Below, piece by piece: positions 33,070 to 46,316 of a stretch of DNA of 64,000 bases. Numbering within the stretch: position 1 is the stretch's first letter; each line of letters starts with the position of its first letter. Under the pieces are notes generated by a model. It searched no databases, had not been told where the DNA came from, and saw nothing but the letters and a program-made list of their open reading frames with translations. A program made the position numbers and the translations under genes. Where the stretch lies: assembly GCA_038025085.1 (NCBI GenBank), contig CM076147.1, positions 11,342,501 to 11,406,500 of the forward strand, read 5' to 3'. This stretch comes from Tetragonia tetragonoides (taxonomy: Eukaryota; Streptophyta; Magnoliopsida; Caryophyllales; Aizoaceae).

Positions 33070-33986
33070 TTTACTTAAGAGGGTGAGACTCAAAAGTTAA
33101 GTTTGCTTAATTGTTTAATAACATGTTCAATATATTGCATCATTTTCATCATTTGCATGTGCCTTGGCAACTTTTGACCTTTATCGACCCTCGAGGAAGT
33201 CTGGGCCATAACTCGTAGGCAACCCATATATCTAAATGAATATGCAGTTGTCCTATCGTGCAAACCGGCGCTTTCTCACCCACGACTCATCGACTCTTTT
33301 TGATGAAAAAGAATTATAATTGAAGTGTCGACCATCCGCCGGACGGAAATTGTAATTTGTTGTGGTGACCTTAAAGGAGTCAAAAGCCTCTACCCCACAT
33401 TTGTGCATTCGCTTGCTTGTTGTGCATGTGTCGTTGTAATGCCCGCCTGATCACATGTTTGTCTGTAACTGCATCGTTGTAATGCTTGCCTGAATGCATG
33501 AATGTCGTGACTATGTGCCAACATGTACTTACGTGTTAGGAGTCTTTTTCTTTTATTTTTAGGTAGTTCCTAATGCCCAAAAATAGTTAGTGAATTCTAT
33601 TCAATCAACACTCGTTTCCCCAATGATATACTCCATTGAAGTCATGAACATCTTTCTGGGACCTTTTAGCAAACAAAAGGAGTCAGTCTCTCCAATTTTC
33701 TATTTTTTATTTTCTTTCTTTTGATGTAATTCAGATTCGGCCAAAAAAATAAAATGGCGTTGAAAAAAACGCCGAAAAAAAAAAGTTAAGGCCGAAATTC
33801 TTTTATTTTTTATTTTATCCCATTTTTTCATTTTCTTTTAGTCTAGAAAATAATAAAAAAAAAAAAAAACAATAGGCTTGTCCGTCTTTTTCTATTTTTC
33901 TTATTTTCGTTCATTGATTTTATTTTCCTTTGATATTAGGGGAAATATTTGGGCATTTAGGCTTAAGGTGTTTTTTTTAGGATAAT
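33070..33986 (+). other. 5' leader of element A3, no gene
   Basis: Homologous to 1700-2612, with the same late A/T-rich low-complexity stretch (33720-33940). No coding signal. Confidence 0.65.
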
Positions 33987-34073
33987 GTGTTTTTCTATAT
34001 GTGGGTCGTCATTTTTTTAGATGAGATTCTCGTGCTCTCCTTGGTTCTAAATGATCATCTTCTTATTCAGATC

Positions 34074-34595
34074 ATGTTAGGATCAAGCAAGCGCTCCTCG
34101 GCTGAAGATACTCAGGAAGAGTCTCACCTCGTGCTAGAGGCGGAAATGGGCCAAATCGCTCAGAAGATCGAAACTCATTTTGTGACAACTGCATATACAG
34201 TCTGTGAAGCTTCTAAAGAATCGATTCTTGATACTCAGGATGAATCCCTTGATTTAGAGGAACAATTAGACCGGTCACTCCGAGAAGCTAAGATCCAAGT
34301 GGGCCTTGACCCTGATGAGACGCCTAGTCTCGTTGAGTACAGAGACACAAACAAGCAAAGCCTGACCCTCCTTGAAGCTCAAGACAATATTGAACACCTA
34401 TCTCAATATGCAATTGTTTGCCACTCAGAAATCAAAAGGCTACAGAAAACGGTTGCCTGGCTGGAACAAAGGATTAGGACCTTAGAGGGTGACAAAGTTT
34501 TTCTTGATCGAGGGCAACCCCGTTGGCCTCAAGAACACATTTTTCAACAAATGAGGGCATATGGCTACATTGCATCAATTGGAGCATACTTATGA
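34074..34595 (+). CDS. Coiled-coil ORF in the gag position of derivative A3
   Basis: The ATG at 34074 (MetLeuGlySerSerLysArgSer) opens about 173 codons; the frame is also open from 33987. The protein is acidic and helix-prone, with heptad-like stretches (AspLeuGluGluGlnLeuAspArg; LysArgLeuGlnLysThrValAlaTrpLeu), so a coiled coil is likely. No capsid domain is present. Its end (AlaTyrGlyTyr) lines up with the end of the pre-knuckle stretch of A1 near 5225, and the zinc-knuckle part continues in a shifted frame right after the TGA. I infer that gag and protease were replaced or lost while this linker protein and the knuckles stayed. Confidence 0.5.
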   Translation: MLGSSKRSSAEDTQEESHLVLEAEMGQIAQKIETHFVTTAYTVCEASKESILDTQDESLDLEEQLDRSLREAKIQVGLDPDETPSLVEYRDTNKQSLTLLEAQDNIEHLSQYAIVCHSEIKRLQKTVAWLEQRIRTLEGDKVFLDRGQPRWPQEHIFQQMRAYGYIASIGAYL

Positions 34596-34599
34596 ACTC

Positions 34600-35502
34600 A
34601 TTCCAGAAAATGAAAATCGAAGCATTTACTATGAATATTGCCGAGCCTGCGGACATCATACCAATAACTGCAGAAGTCTGAGGGAGAAAATCTAAGCCTT
34701 TATTGATGAAGGAACCATGTGGCCTGCACACCATTGGCCGGCCAACCAAAGATCAAACCTTCCCTCTCGCGAGTTCACACCACTTGCGGTGCCAATTCAT
34801 GACGATATGACAACTCTGTTTCGTCGCGGAGAGCTACGATTCCTGGAAGGAATTTTGCCAGAAGAAGAAGATCACTACCTCTATTGTAGATATCATAGGT
34901 GTTTTGCTCACCTCACTGATCAATGCTATCGCCTAAAGTGTGACATCTTGCTGGTCATTGAATTTGGAGCAGTCTCTCCTCTGAAGTCCCATATATTCAA
35001 GATCACATTGCGTAAGTATGAGCCATAACCCGAAGTCAACATGCTAGCAATAGATCAAGCACCATTCATACCGCACTTGAACCCTCATGTTAACGGTTTC
35101 CTCGAGAAGCAAGGGTACATACCTGGTATTGGTTTGGGAAGAAATGGACAAGGGCCCACCACTTTCAAGTTTGATGTCAAAAACAATTCATTCGGACTCG
35201 GTTACGAACCCACTAATAAAGAAATCCATGACCATACTCTGAAACAAAGGAAACAGGTTAAGGGAAAACAAGTCATTTCCAAGGAAATAATATCATCTTA
35301 TAGCCATACACTGAATGGCCAATTCATCATGGAAGGGGATTATTGCCCATACTATGGATTTCCCAAACCATACTATCACAAAGAAGCCCAAGTCATGCAC
35401 CCAGGCTTCGAGATTTTCCAAGACTGCAACCAACTGGACGAGGAGGCACACCACCCCTCTAATCCAACAGATGTCAGAGTCTTAGTCAGAGTCAGTGTCT
35501 AG
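34600..35502 (+). pseudogene. Two zinc knuckles and a G-patch-like module of derivative A3
   Basis: In one frame with stops (TAA near 34695 and 35026) are CysArgAlaCysGlyHisHisThrAsnAsnCys (about 34648-34680), CysArgTyrHisArgCysPheAlaHis...Cys (about 34884-34928), and a G-patch-like stretch GlyTyrIleProGlyIleGlyLeuGly...GlnGly (about 35113-35155) followed by GlyLeuGlyTyrGluProThr. The same modules occur after the protease in A1 and B1. G-patch modules next to the protease are known in several retroelements and are thought to bind nucleic acid. Confidence 0.6.
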
Positions 35503-35775
35503 TTTAGGTCCTAAGGTTGAGTCAGGCACAGGGAATACCCCATTTTCTCTTTCTAAGTCTAGTGTCAATGTGAAGGGAACTTCTGATCCCTTTCTTGTTT
35601 TTTTCAATTCTAATATCAATTCTAAGTCTTTCTGCTTATTTTCCGCCTTGTTTAGCTATTGATAAACCCAAATATGAAAATGAGTTGCCTAAAGATTTGC
35701 TAAAAGCAGTAATTAATCATGAACAAAAGACCTCTATCATGGAGGAAACAGAATTAATCAAATTAAGCCATGAAT
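35503..35775 (+). other. End of derivative A3 before RT, truncated
   Basis: A spacer is followed by a short coding piece (about 35660-35770, LysAlaValIleAsnHisGluGlnLysThrSer) equivalent to the B1 stretch just before RT (22500-22590). The homology then stops and repeat L (minus strand) begins, so pol was lost at this junction. Confidence 0.6.
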
Positions 35776-36486
35776 TTACTCTTGGATCAAAGCCCTAACG
35801 TAGTTCTGATCGGAGGATCCGGTCAGTAAGACTCATTGGGTGCCACTAAGGCGGGTATGATTGTTCTTTCCCGTGAGAAGGATATAATAGAGAAACTTAT
35901 AGGATAACTCGTAACTTAGAGTCGAATTGATCCGAGGAACCCCTTACTCTCCTCGAAGAAGTAGGAAAAGGCTCAAATGGGAAGATTTGCATGTTGATCA
36001 GAGGCGTTCAACCCAGCAACATTTGGTTATATACGGGGATCAACCCAATTCTTAGGTTTGAGTATAAGTATTAGACTTCTCAAAAATATTCGCTCTTCAC
36101 TGGGGAATCACATTCATTGGGGATGAGTAAATGGATGATTTGTGTAGATTATAGGTATGTATTAAGGGATAATGGCTTAAAAGAGTCTTTTCGAAAAAAT
36201 TCCCCTGGATGGCCCGAAGCCAAATAAGAGGGGACAATCAATTATTCACTTCTATTCGATCATAGATCTTCCACTGGGGAAAATAGTTGTCACTGGGAAA
36301 ATGTGGATTCCATTAGGGAATGTGGATTTGTATGAAGGTGATTTGATGGAATGGTAGGTGGAACACCCATGATCGTGTATAAGCAAATTTCTGATTCTAA
36401 CCTCGAATTTGGCCCCGGCCCGGGTTGTGTACATTAGCGAATACACTAGTTTTATTAAAAACATGCAACTGAATATATCAAACATG

Positions 36487-37909
36487 GGTCACAGGGCTGC
36501 AAGCAAACAAGAATAAATCACAAATATATTTTGCTAGTGTATCTGAGGAATTGAAAGTTAAATTGAGAGGGTTATCAGGGTTCCAGGAGGGTTCTTTTCC
36601 CATGAGATATCTAGGAGTACCCCTGTCTCCGTCCAAGTGGAGTAAACTAGACTGTGAATGTCTAATTGAGAAGATCACCCGGAGACTAAATACATGGGCT
36701 GCAAGAAATCTCTCATATGCTGGAAGAACGCAGCTAAAAAATTTTGTGCTTATGTCTATACACCTATATTGGTCCAGTATCTACATGCTACCTGTTGGGG
36801 TTCTGAAAATCATTGAGCAAAACTGCAAACAGTTCCTTTGATCTGGAAACAATCAAAAAAAGAAAGAGCAACTTGGGATCTTGTGTGTCAACCCAAGAGG
36901 TGTGGAGGTCTCAATCTGAAGAACTGTAAGATTTTCAACTTAGCTTTGATTGGCAAGCACATCTGAAATTTAGCCTCTAAAAAAGATAATATGTGGGTTA
37001 GGTGGATTAATGGGGTGTATCTGCATGAGGAAGATTTTTGGAATTATGTTCCTAAACTCGACAGTAGCTGGGCATGGAGGAAGTTAAATAAACACAAGGT
37101 TGTGTTTCTGCAAGCTTATAACAATGGTACAACCTGGAGTCTCACAAATAATGGCAACTACACTGTAGGGAGTGGTTACTAGCACCTCTTGGAAAAGAAA
37201 GGGAAACTGAAACATGCCAACTTAATATGGGGGGGTCTGAGTATGCCAAGACACAACTTCTGTATCTGGTTGGCTCAAGCTAAGAAATTGCTCACACGTG
37301 ACAGAATGCTCAAGATGGGTTTCTACGATGGAGACAGCAAGTGCCTTTTATGTAATAGGGGCCCTGAAAATCACAAGCACTGATTTTTTGAGTGTCCAAG
37401 ATCAAGAGGGTTGTTGAAGGAGGTCAAACAATGGATAGGATGCACAGCAACTTCCACACACATTGATGGAATTCTTAACTGGATAAGGAGGCAGAGAGTG
37501 AGTAAATTTCGCAAAGCTTGCTATGCAGCAGCTTTGGCTGCTCTAACTCACTGGATTTGGAGAATCAGGAATGAGTTATGTTTTGGTAGCAAGGTATTCA
37601 CATATGGAATGATTCTACAGCAGATTAAATTTGTGATTTGTGCTCGTATTGCATGACGAAGCAACAGGAAAAGCAAGAGGGGAGATCGTGTCTTTATTCA
37701 AAAATTAAATGCTGTGTAATTTTGGTCGTTTTAGTAATGTAATGTAGTGGTTTTGGTTATGTAAGGGATGATGTAAATGATGTATGTAGGCGTCTGTAGG
37801 GAGAGAGTGATTAGAGAACCCTACCTAGTAGGTGGCTCAAAGAACTCTTTTCCCTTTAGGTATGTATGGTGCTACTTGTCTTGATCAATGCAATTACTAT
37901 CATTTAAAC
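36487..37909 (+). mobile_element. 5'-truncated L1-type LINE with target-site duplication
   Basis: The body encodes the end of LINE ORF2: the region after RT (PheArgTyrLeuGlyValProLeu, SerTyrAlaGlyArgThrGln) and a zf-RVT-like domain (ProArgHisAsnPheCysIleTrp; CysLeuLeuCysAsnArgGlyPro; PhePheGluCysPro). It is broken by TGA and TAG codons near 36840, 36964, 37181 and 37382. Flanks are TATCAAACATG (36476-36486) and TATCAAACCATG (37910-37921). The empty site exists in the other L copy near 52950-52960 (inverted). There is no clear poly(A) at the 3' end. Confidence 0.85.
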
Positions 37910-38107
37910 TATCAAACCATGTGAGAGAAATTCTTTTTATTTTTTTTTTCCGGGTTGAATTATTAGGTGTAAGCATATGAATGCAAATGTACAAAATGTA
38001 AATAAAGAGGCCTCGGAATAAATGAATTACAAGTTGAGTATTTACCATAAAATACAAAAATGTCTAAAAATCCTAAAAAGGAGAAAAATACTTGATCATC
38101 ATGTATA

Positions 38108-39318
38108 CTAGTTTTCGCACAGGCTCGTAAAATAATTTTATAAGTAGATAAAAATTAATAGTAACATTTTTCAAAATATTTCAGGAAAAAAATTTCTACT
38201 ATTTATTAGATACATTATTTGAAAGAAAGGTCTATATATAAGGTACATGTCAATTTTTGAAAATATATAATTCCATACCATCATCATTCATAATAAGATT
38301 AGACTAAATTTAGTTGCACAATTAAAAAATATATATGCATAATAACATCAATATTTTCTATCTCGTATTTTTTATTACTAAACGTAAATAACTAAATACT
38401 ACTTTATTATTTTATGTTTTCTATTAAGTTATTATGTGTCCCATTCATATATTACTTTATTTTTAATAAGTTCCTTAATCGATAATAAAGACAATAATTA
38501 AACTTCTATATTAGTTACACATTAACTGCACATTTACGTTAAAAGTTAATATGGTTAAACACAAATCTCATTTTTTAAATATGGATAAACTTCTCCACGG
38601 TCCTGTCAACTTGTACAAAATCTATATTGGATATTAATTGCTGTTAACCATTTAATGGATAGAATTTTAGTATCTAACAAATAAACATAATAAATTAAAA
38701 CTATTCAAAATCATATAATGCATTAAAATAAATTTATATGCATTAGTATTAGTGTTAGTCCAAGTGGTAAACAACATAGTTGACGATCTACTGTCCCTTA
38801 AACACAACTATGATCCTCTTATATGCTGCCCCACTTGAAGTCACTACTCACCACGCAAATAGCACGTGCTTGTAAGAGGTTTGCATAAAGCACTTTAATA
38901 ATAATTCCGGTCTTGCTTGATTATTAATCTTTGTTGAGTACAAAATTAATACTAAAAGTTCGCTTATTTTCTACCCAAAATTCCCTAAAAAATAATGAAG
39001 AAGTTAAGAGCTTCTACTTCATTGAATCAAATATAGGACATATATATCTCATTTTGAAGTACATTTCAATCCCTATCCAATGAAATAAGAATTATAATTT
39101 TCACAGTTGTGTAATTAGAGTTATATAGTATTATAATTTAAACAATTTGCTAATGATTGTAATTGTCATACTAATAAAGGTTAATAATGGTGAGTAATAA
39201 TTGGTGACACTTGCTTGCTTACATGGAGTCTAGGTGTCATCACTACGCCAACGTGGACACTTATGTGTCATCCCACATGTCGTCACCACACGAAGAAGGA
39301 TCCAATTATATGTATATG
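38108..39318 (-). mobile_element. Helitron-like unit H1
   Basis: The block 38108-40699 is inserted between an A (38107) and a T (40700) of repeat L, with no target duplication, and begins with CTAG on the plus strand. This is the expected 3' end (CTAG) of a minus-strand Helitron. H1 is the left unit; its 3' hairpin is weak. Its part near 39030-39300 resembles the Helitron-like sequence at 63530-63830. No Rep/helicase ORF is present, so it is non-autonomous. The border with H2 is approximate. Confidence 0.6.
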
Positions 39319-40699
<1,381 letters not shown>

Positions 40700-42662
40700 T
40701 GGTGCCTCCGGGACTCAGTCTTGATCATCGTCTTCAAAAGTCGGACTTATTCACAAAGGATTGATTCATTTACAAAAGAATTGATTTATTTACAAAGGAA
40801 ATTCATTATTTACAGGAGCGGTTCTAAAGAACCGACAAGGGGTTAGTCCAAACACGACTTATTGACTCCGAATTTATTTTTATAATTAGTGGGAAACACT
40901 AAAATAGTAAAATCGAACAAAACTGTTTTTACAATAATCTGGACATAACTTCCAAAATTCATATCTCAGTCATATCTCAACCAAATTAAAACCCCTAACT
41001 TGGTTCATTTTGCTTCATGTATCCTCTGTAACACTCTCAAGTCAAGAAAGTTGACGGTTTTTGAGTTATTTATGATTTACGAGCTTTTGGAAGTTATTGG
41101 ACAGATGATGGGTTTTTGATTTATTGGAAATTATTTACAAGTTATCTAAGCCTACATTTTATACAGATTAAACTAGACTTAAAGGTCGGTATGTACACAA
41201 AAGTTTATAAATTTTACACAAACCTAAGTGATTTAACGAAAATAAACAATAGCCCTATACAAAGACCCTAACGTTCTAGGTTAACCAATTGTCTTTCATT
41301 TTTGACAGAATTGAACTCTATTTTGATTAATTCATTAAAAATCCAAAACACCTCTGAATGGAGTAATTGCAAAGTACAAATTGATTTTATTGAGTTTATT
41401 ATCCAAATCAGGGTTCATATTTTATTATAGGGGTGTGAAACACCTCAGTCATTTCAATTAAGTGAGCATTGTCATTTTTGCACCTAAAATTAGTTGGTTA
41501 ATTTTAGAATAACATCTACTTGATCAAAGTTGAATTCTTCTGTACAATTTCAATTTGACACATTAGGGACTACCTACAAAAATTATCAATAAATAAAAAC
41601 TATCATAAGTATTTTATTTGAGCCATTTATTTAGAACCCCTCAAAAAAAAACCATTTATTTACAAGGTCGAAATTTAAGAAACTCTTCAGAGGTACAACA
41701 TTACTTCGTCATTCAAATTTCATTTAAAATTAACTTCTTATCCAAAATGCACGAAATAGGGGGGCTGTACAAAGCTAGGGAAATTTTCTTTAATTACTTC
41801 AGAAATATACCAGGCTCAAAACGTAACCGATTATTAGTTATTTACAGATCTATGGACGTTGTTCATTTTTAGATAGATTAACTTCAAAATTCGATTCAGG
41901 GAGATTCAATCGTTAGATCTGGATGATGTTTATTTCGTTAGAAAGCCCTTTGGACAAGATTTCCTGTGACACTAATTTCATCATTTTTCAACCGTTAGAT
42001 TTTCCTACATTTGCAAATGAAGATTATCCTAAAAACTACCAACAATCTGAATTATTACATCTTTGTACAAAACATAACCCGAGGCCTCTATATACAAAAT
42101 GTCCTTTTTTTATTTATTCAATTTTAATTATAAAAAATAAAAATGGTGATGAGAGAGAGAGAAACATTCATTGATCACATAAATTTGCACAAGCAACTCT
42201 CATTCCTCACCGCAAAAAATCACTCTCTACAAGCTGGATCTAAGTCTCCCACTAAGACGAATTCACGTGGGCACTTGAACTCTTACCTACGAATTTTAGC
42301 CGCTCAAAAAATAGGGTGATGCTTGACCACTCCTATACTAAGTCCAACCGGTGAAAAATAGGATTATTAAGGGCGATAAATACGTTTATTATCAATTTAT
42401 ACAAAGCATATGTACAAAATGAAAATGTTAGTGAAATAAACACTTAAAAAAATTAATTGACGGAGAGAGATAAAGAAAGTACCATTGAGTAGATCTAGAA
42501 ATCTCAATCGTCAAAATTAAATTATTTACCAGAAACGCCCTTTAGTTTGCAATAAGTAGATAAAAAAAGACGTTTAGAAATTTAGAAGAAGTTTAGAAGT
42601 TTTGAAAACAAGAGTTGAAGTTAGAAAAATTGAGAGTAAAACTAGAGAGAGAAAGGGGATGA
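40700..42662 (-). repeat. Central part of repeat L (minus copy), no gene
   Basis: AT-rich non-coding sequence, reverse-complement similar to 51048-52757 within the plus copy (shared text near 40820 and 52620, 42260 and 51135). The far end (42540-42660) matches the 5' leader near 44270. It ends at the TGA target duplication of the CACTA element. Confidence 0.65.
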
Positions 42663-42684
42663 CACTAGTACAAAACCTACCATA

Positions 42685-42960
42685 TGCGTCGCCTACTAGG
42701 CGTCGGTTCTTGTAAAAAACCGACGCCTATAGAGTGATGGCATAATTGTAAATAAGTGGGTAAATTTTGGCGCTGGTTCCTTTGAACAACCGAAGCAGCA
42801 ACGCCTAAAATGCCAAAAATAAAAATTAAAAAGCGGAAAAGCATTGACGTCGGGTCATCTTTAACCACCGACGTCAATAACTTTCAAAAATAATTAAACT
42901 AAAATGTATTCGCACTTTTCAACCGACCAAACTTCTCAATCAGTCGATGCATTTCCCAGT
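42685..42960. repeat. Left subterminal repeats of the CACTA element
   Basis: Short inverted repeats built on GGCGTCGGTT and AACCGACGCC at about 42698-42731, 42770-42810 (degenerate) and 42846-42885. In CACTA elements subterminal repeats bind the transposase. Confidence 0.75.
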
Positions 42961-43059
42961 TTCACCTCACCTCTTCATCTCCTTACCCCCCCCCTCTCTC
43001 TCTCTCTCTCCCCCCAGATGACTCAAACCATCGCCCGGCCACCCACCAGCTAGGTGTCA

Positions 43060-43061
<2 letters not shown>

Positions 43062-43102
<41 letters not shown>
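43062..43102. repeat. (CT)n microsatellite
   Basis: About 20 CT units directly before repeat L. More CT runs lie at 42994-43010 and 43850-43902. Confidence 0.95.
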
Positions 43103-43104
<2 letters not shown>

Positions 43105-43128
43105 GTGTAGACACCAAATTTTAACTTG

Positions 43129-43535
<407 letters not shown>

Positions 43536-43848
43536 CATTTATTACTAATTCTTTTATGAATTATAGAGTAATTCGGTAGAAAAGGTTTGACCCAAAAATG
43601 GGTTAAATTTAAGTCCAAATAAACAAAGCCCAAAGTCACTAAACAAAGGAAAACAAAAAAAAAAGGAAAAAGATAAATAATTTCTGATTTATGTGGGGCC
43701 CACGAAATTTTAACAAAAAAAAAGGTAAACATCCCATTCCCCCTTTCCCACGTTTGGTCTGATCCTTTTTCTATTTTGTTTTTTTTCTCTCCTTTTTCTT
43801 CTCTCCTTTCCCAGTCAACTCTCTCCCTCTCTCTCTCCTCGCCCAGTC

Positions 43849-43906
<58 letters not shown>

Positions 43907-44232
43907 CCCGCCAACTCCCCTCCCCTTTTCCCACTTTTTTTTTTTGTTTTTGTTTCTTTCATTTCCCCATTTAAACAAACCCCTGTTTTTTTTTTATTCA
44001 CTTTGTTTTATTTCCTTAAACTCACCCCTAATTTTGCCCCCTAAAATCCCTATTTATCCCATAAAATATTTTCTTTCCTTTTTTTCCCCTTGACCATTTT
44101 GACCGGATTTCCTTTGATTTCTTTTGATTTTTTTATTGTTTTTCTTTTCATTTTTGTTTTGTTATTTAGTTAATATTTCATTTTTTTTTTTATTTATCCC
44201 CTAAACCCTAACACCTCCTCCCCTTGTGTTTT

Positions 44233-44243
44233 CCTATATAAAC
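44233..44243 (+). promoter_or_regulatory. TATA box of repeat L
   Basis: CCTATATAAACC follows AACCCTAACACC. The minus copy has CCCTATAAAAACC after AACCCTAATACC, so the promoter region is conserved in both copies. Confidence 0.6.
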
Positions 44244-44761
44244 CTTTTTTTTCTACTAATGAAAGGGCCCTTTTTTCTCTCTAACATCTCTCTAGTTAAA
44301 ATTCTCTCATTTTCTAAGTGTTCTTCCTTAGATGAAATTGCTTTCATAAACCCAAAAAATACCCAAAACCAAAAAAACTTCTATCATCTTATCATAAACA
44401 CCTAAAAAAATAAAGCTTTTTTTTTTTTTTACTTCATTTCGTCTCCTTATAATTCCTTCACAAATAAAAAACCCAAAAAATAAAAATCTTTTAGTTAAGT
44501 ACAAATTTAAAAGGGCATTTGTACTTAACCAATTTCATTTTCAAAGTCAAAAATTGCAAGTTCATCCAATCTCTCAAAAGGGTATTAAAATTTCTATCAC
44601 TTATTGCTAATATTTCTTATATCCCTCCAATCATCAACATTAATTATTAATCTTTCACCTTCATCATAATAATTCCCATTTTATAACGGTTAGAGAGTGG
44701 CGTTTTTTTCTCTGATGGCGCAGGTTAACCTTCTCGATTAACCTACACCATCTGATCGTTA

Positions 44762-46316
44762 ATGGAATCGAGAAAACGAGCACGGCCGCGGAAAACCAAA
44801 CCACCGGGGGCTGAGGTGGCTCCGATGGGTACGGATAAGGATGCTCAAGAGGGCGCTGGGGCGTTATTAGGCTTGCAGCGGGCGAATGTTGTGAATTCAT
44901 CGGGTGAGAATATTAGGGTTTCACCGAGAACTTTGGGTGATTTTCTCTAGCCGAGCGGTGGGGAATCTTCTAGGAGTAATACGGCAGTTGTGAGGGTGGC
45001 AAATCAGGGCGAATCATCACACCGTAGCTGGGCGGATGAGGTTGAGGGCATGGAAACTCCGAATGCTGAAGCGATTCAGGGTGGCAGCTCTGATGTTCAT
45101 GTTAGTGATGTTAGGTCCAATTCTGACAGTGATGAAATTGAAGGGGAGGAGGAAATTGCTCCAGAGAGAGGCCAAGAACAACCTATGAGGGTGAACAAAT
45201 GGCGAGACATCTTTCGTAAGAACCGGGATCCTCGGCAAGGGTTGAAGTTGCACTATGTTCAGAATGATTCTCCTAGTGAAGGGGTGAAAATGAGCATGGA
45301 GGATATCAGTGATGAGGTAAATTTCTCGACTAATACTTTAGTTGGTGCTGTAATTGGGGGTGGTGTATCTCTTGCTGTGCTTTAGGGGTTTATTGCTCAA
45401 AATTGGGGGATTGTGCAACGTCCTAGGGTGTATTTACATCAGAGGGGGTGGTTAATGTTGAAATTTCAATCTGAGGCTGAGATGGACTTGATCCTTCAAA
45501 GAGGGCCATGGGATATACAGGACAGATACATGGCACTTAAGCCTTGGTCTGCTGATTTCTCTTTCATACAAGCAGAACTGACTAAGGTACCTGTATGGGT
45601 GGTCTTTCCTAATTTGGATGTGCAGTATTGGTCAGCTAGTGGGCTATCTAAATTAGCTAGTGTTGTGGGTGTGCCTCTCTATGCGGATAGGTGTACGGTA
45701 AAAATCAAAGATATCATATGCTAGAGTGTCCGTGGAGGTAGATCTCTCTAAGTATCTACCTAAATATGTACCTCTTTGGTCTCCTTTTGGGAAGCAAATG
45801 AAGCAGATAATTGAGTATGAGGCAAAACCAAAATTCTTTGTCAAATGCAGGAGAGTGGGGCATTTGCAAGGGGCATGTAATGTTCGTCAAGATTGGATGC
45901 CAAAGCAGCCTGCTCCTCCGAGGGTTGATGTCCCTACCCCTTTTGTGGGGGCAGGAACTACAAGTGCATCAGTGGTGCATACTCTAGTGCCACCAGTTGT
46001 GATCTGTGAGGTATTGGTGCCTGAGGTGGGTGAGATTGAAGCGGTCAATGTGGAAGTGGAGAAGGGGGAAACTGTTGGTGATCTGGAGAAGATTGACCAA
46101 TGCAGACCTGTTGGAAGGCCTTTTTCTACCCCTCTGTTGGGAAATCCTGTGCTACCGAGTGCTCTTAAACGTGCTTCAGCTGTTGGGAAAGAATATGCAG
46201 CTGCCAAGGTTAAAGCTGTTTTCTCAAGTAACAGATTCAAAATTCTGCAGACAGAGTGGTTTGAAGGAAGAGGAGACACAGGGGGTGGAGAGGGGGCTGA
46301 GCCCCCTGATCCATGA
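44762..46316 (+). pseudogene. LINE ORF1 (DUF4283 plus zinc knuckle), broken
   Basis: The ATG at 44762 begins MetGluSerArgLysArgAlaArg, a basic N-terminus. The DUF4283-type nucleic-acid-binding part lies at about 45290-45720 (GlyTrpLeuMetLeuLysPhe, ArgGlyProTrpAspIle, ProValTrpValVal). A degenerate zinc knuckle follows near 45830-45880 (ValLysCysArgArgValGlyHis...Cys; the first Cys is Val). In-frame TAG codons lie at 44948-44950, 45383-45385 and 45722-45724, and the last part is shifted by one base. The TGA at 46314-46316 overlaps the ORF2 ATG (ATGA). In plant LINEs this protein binds the element RNA. Confidence 0.85.
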
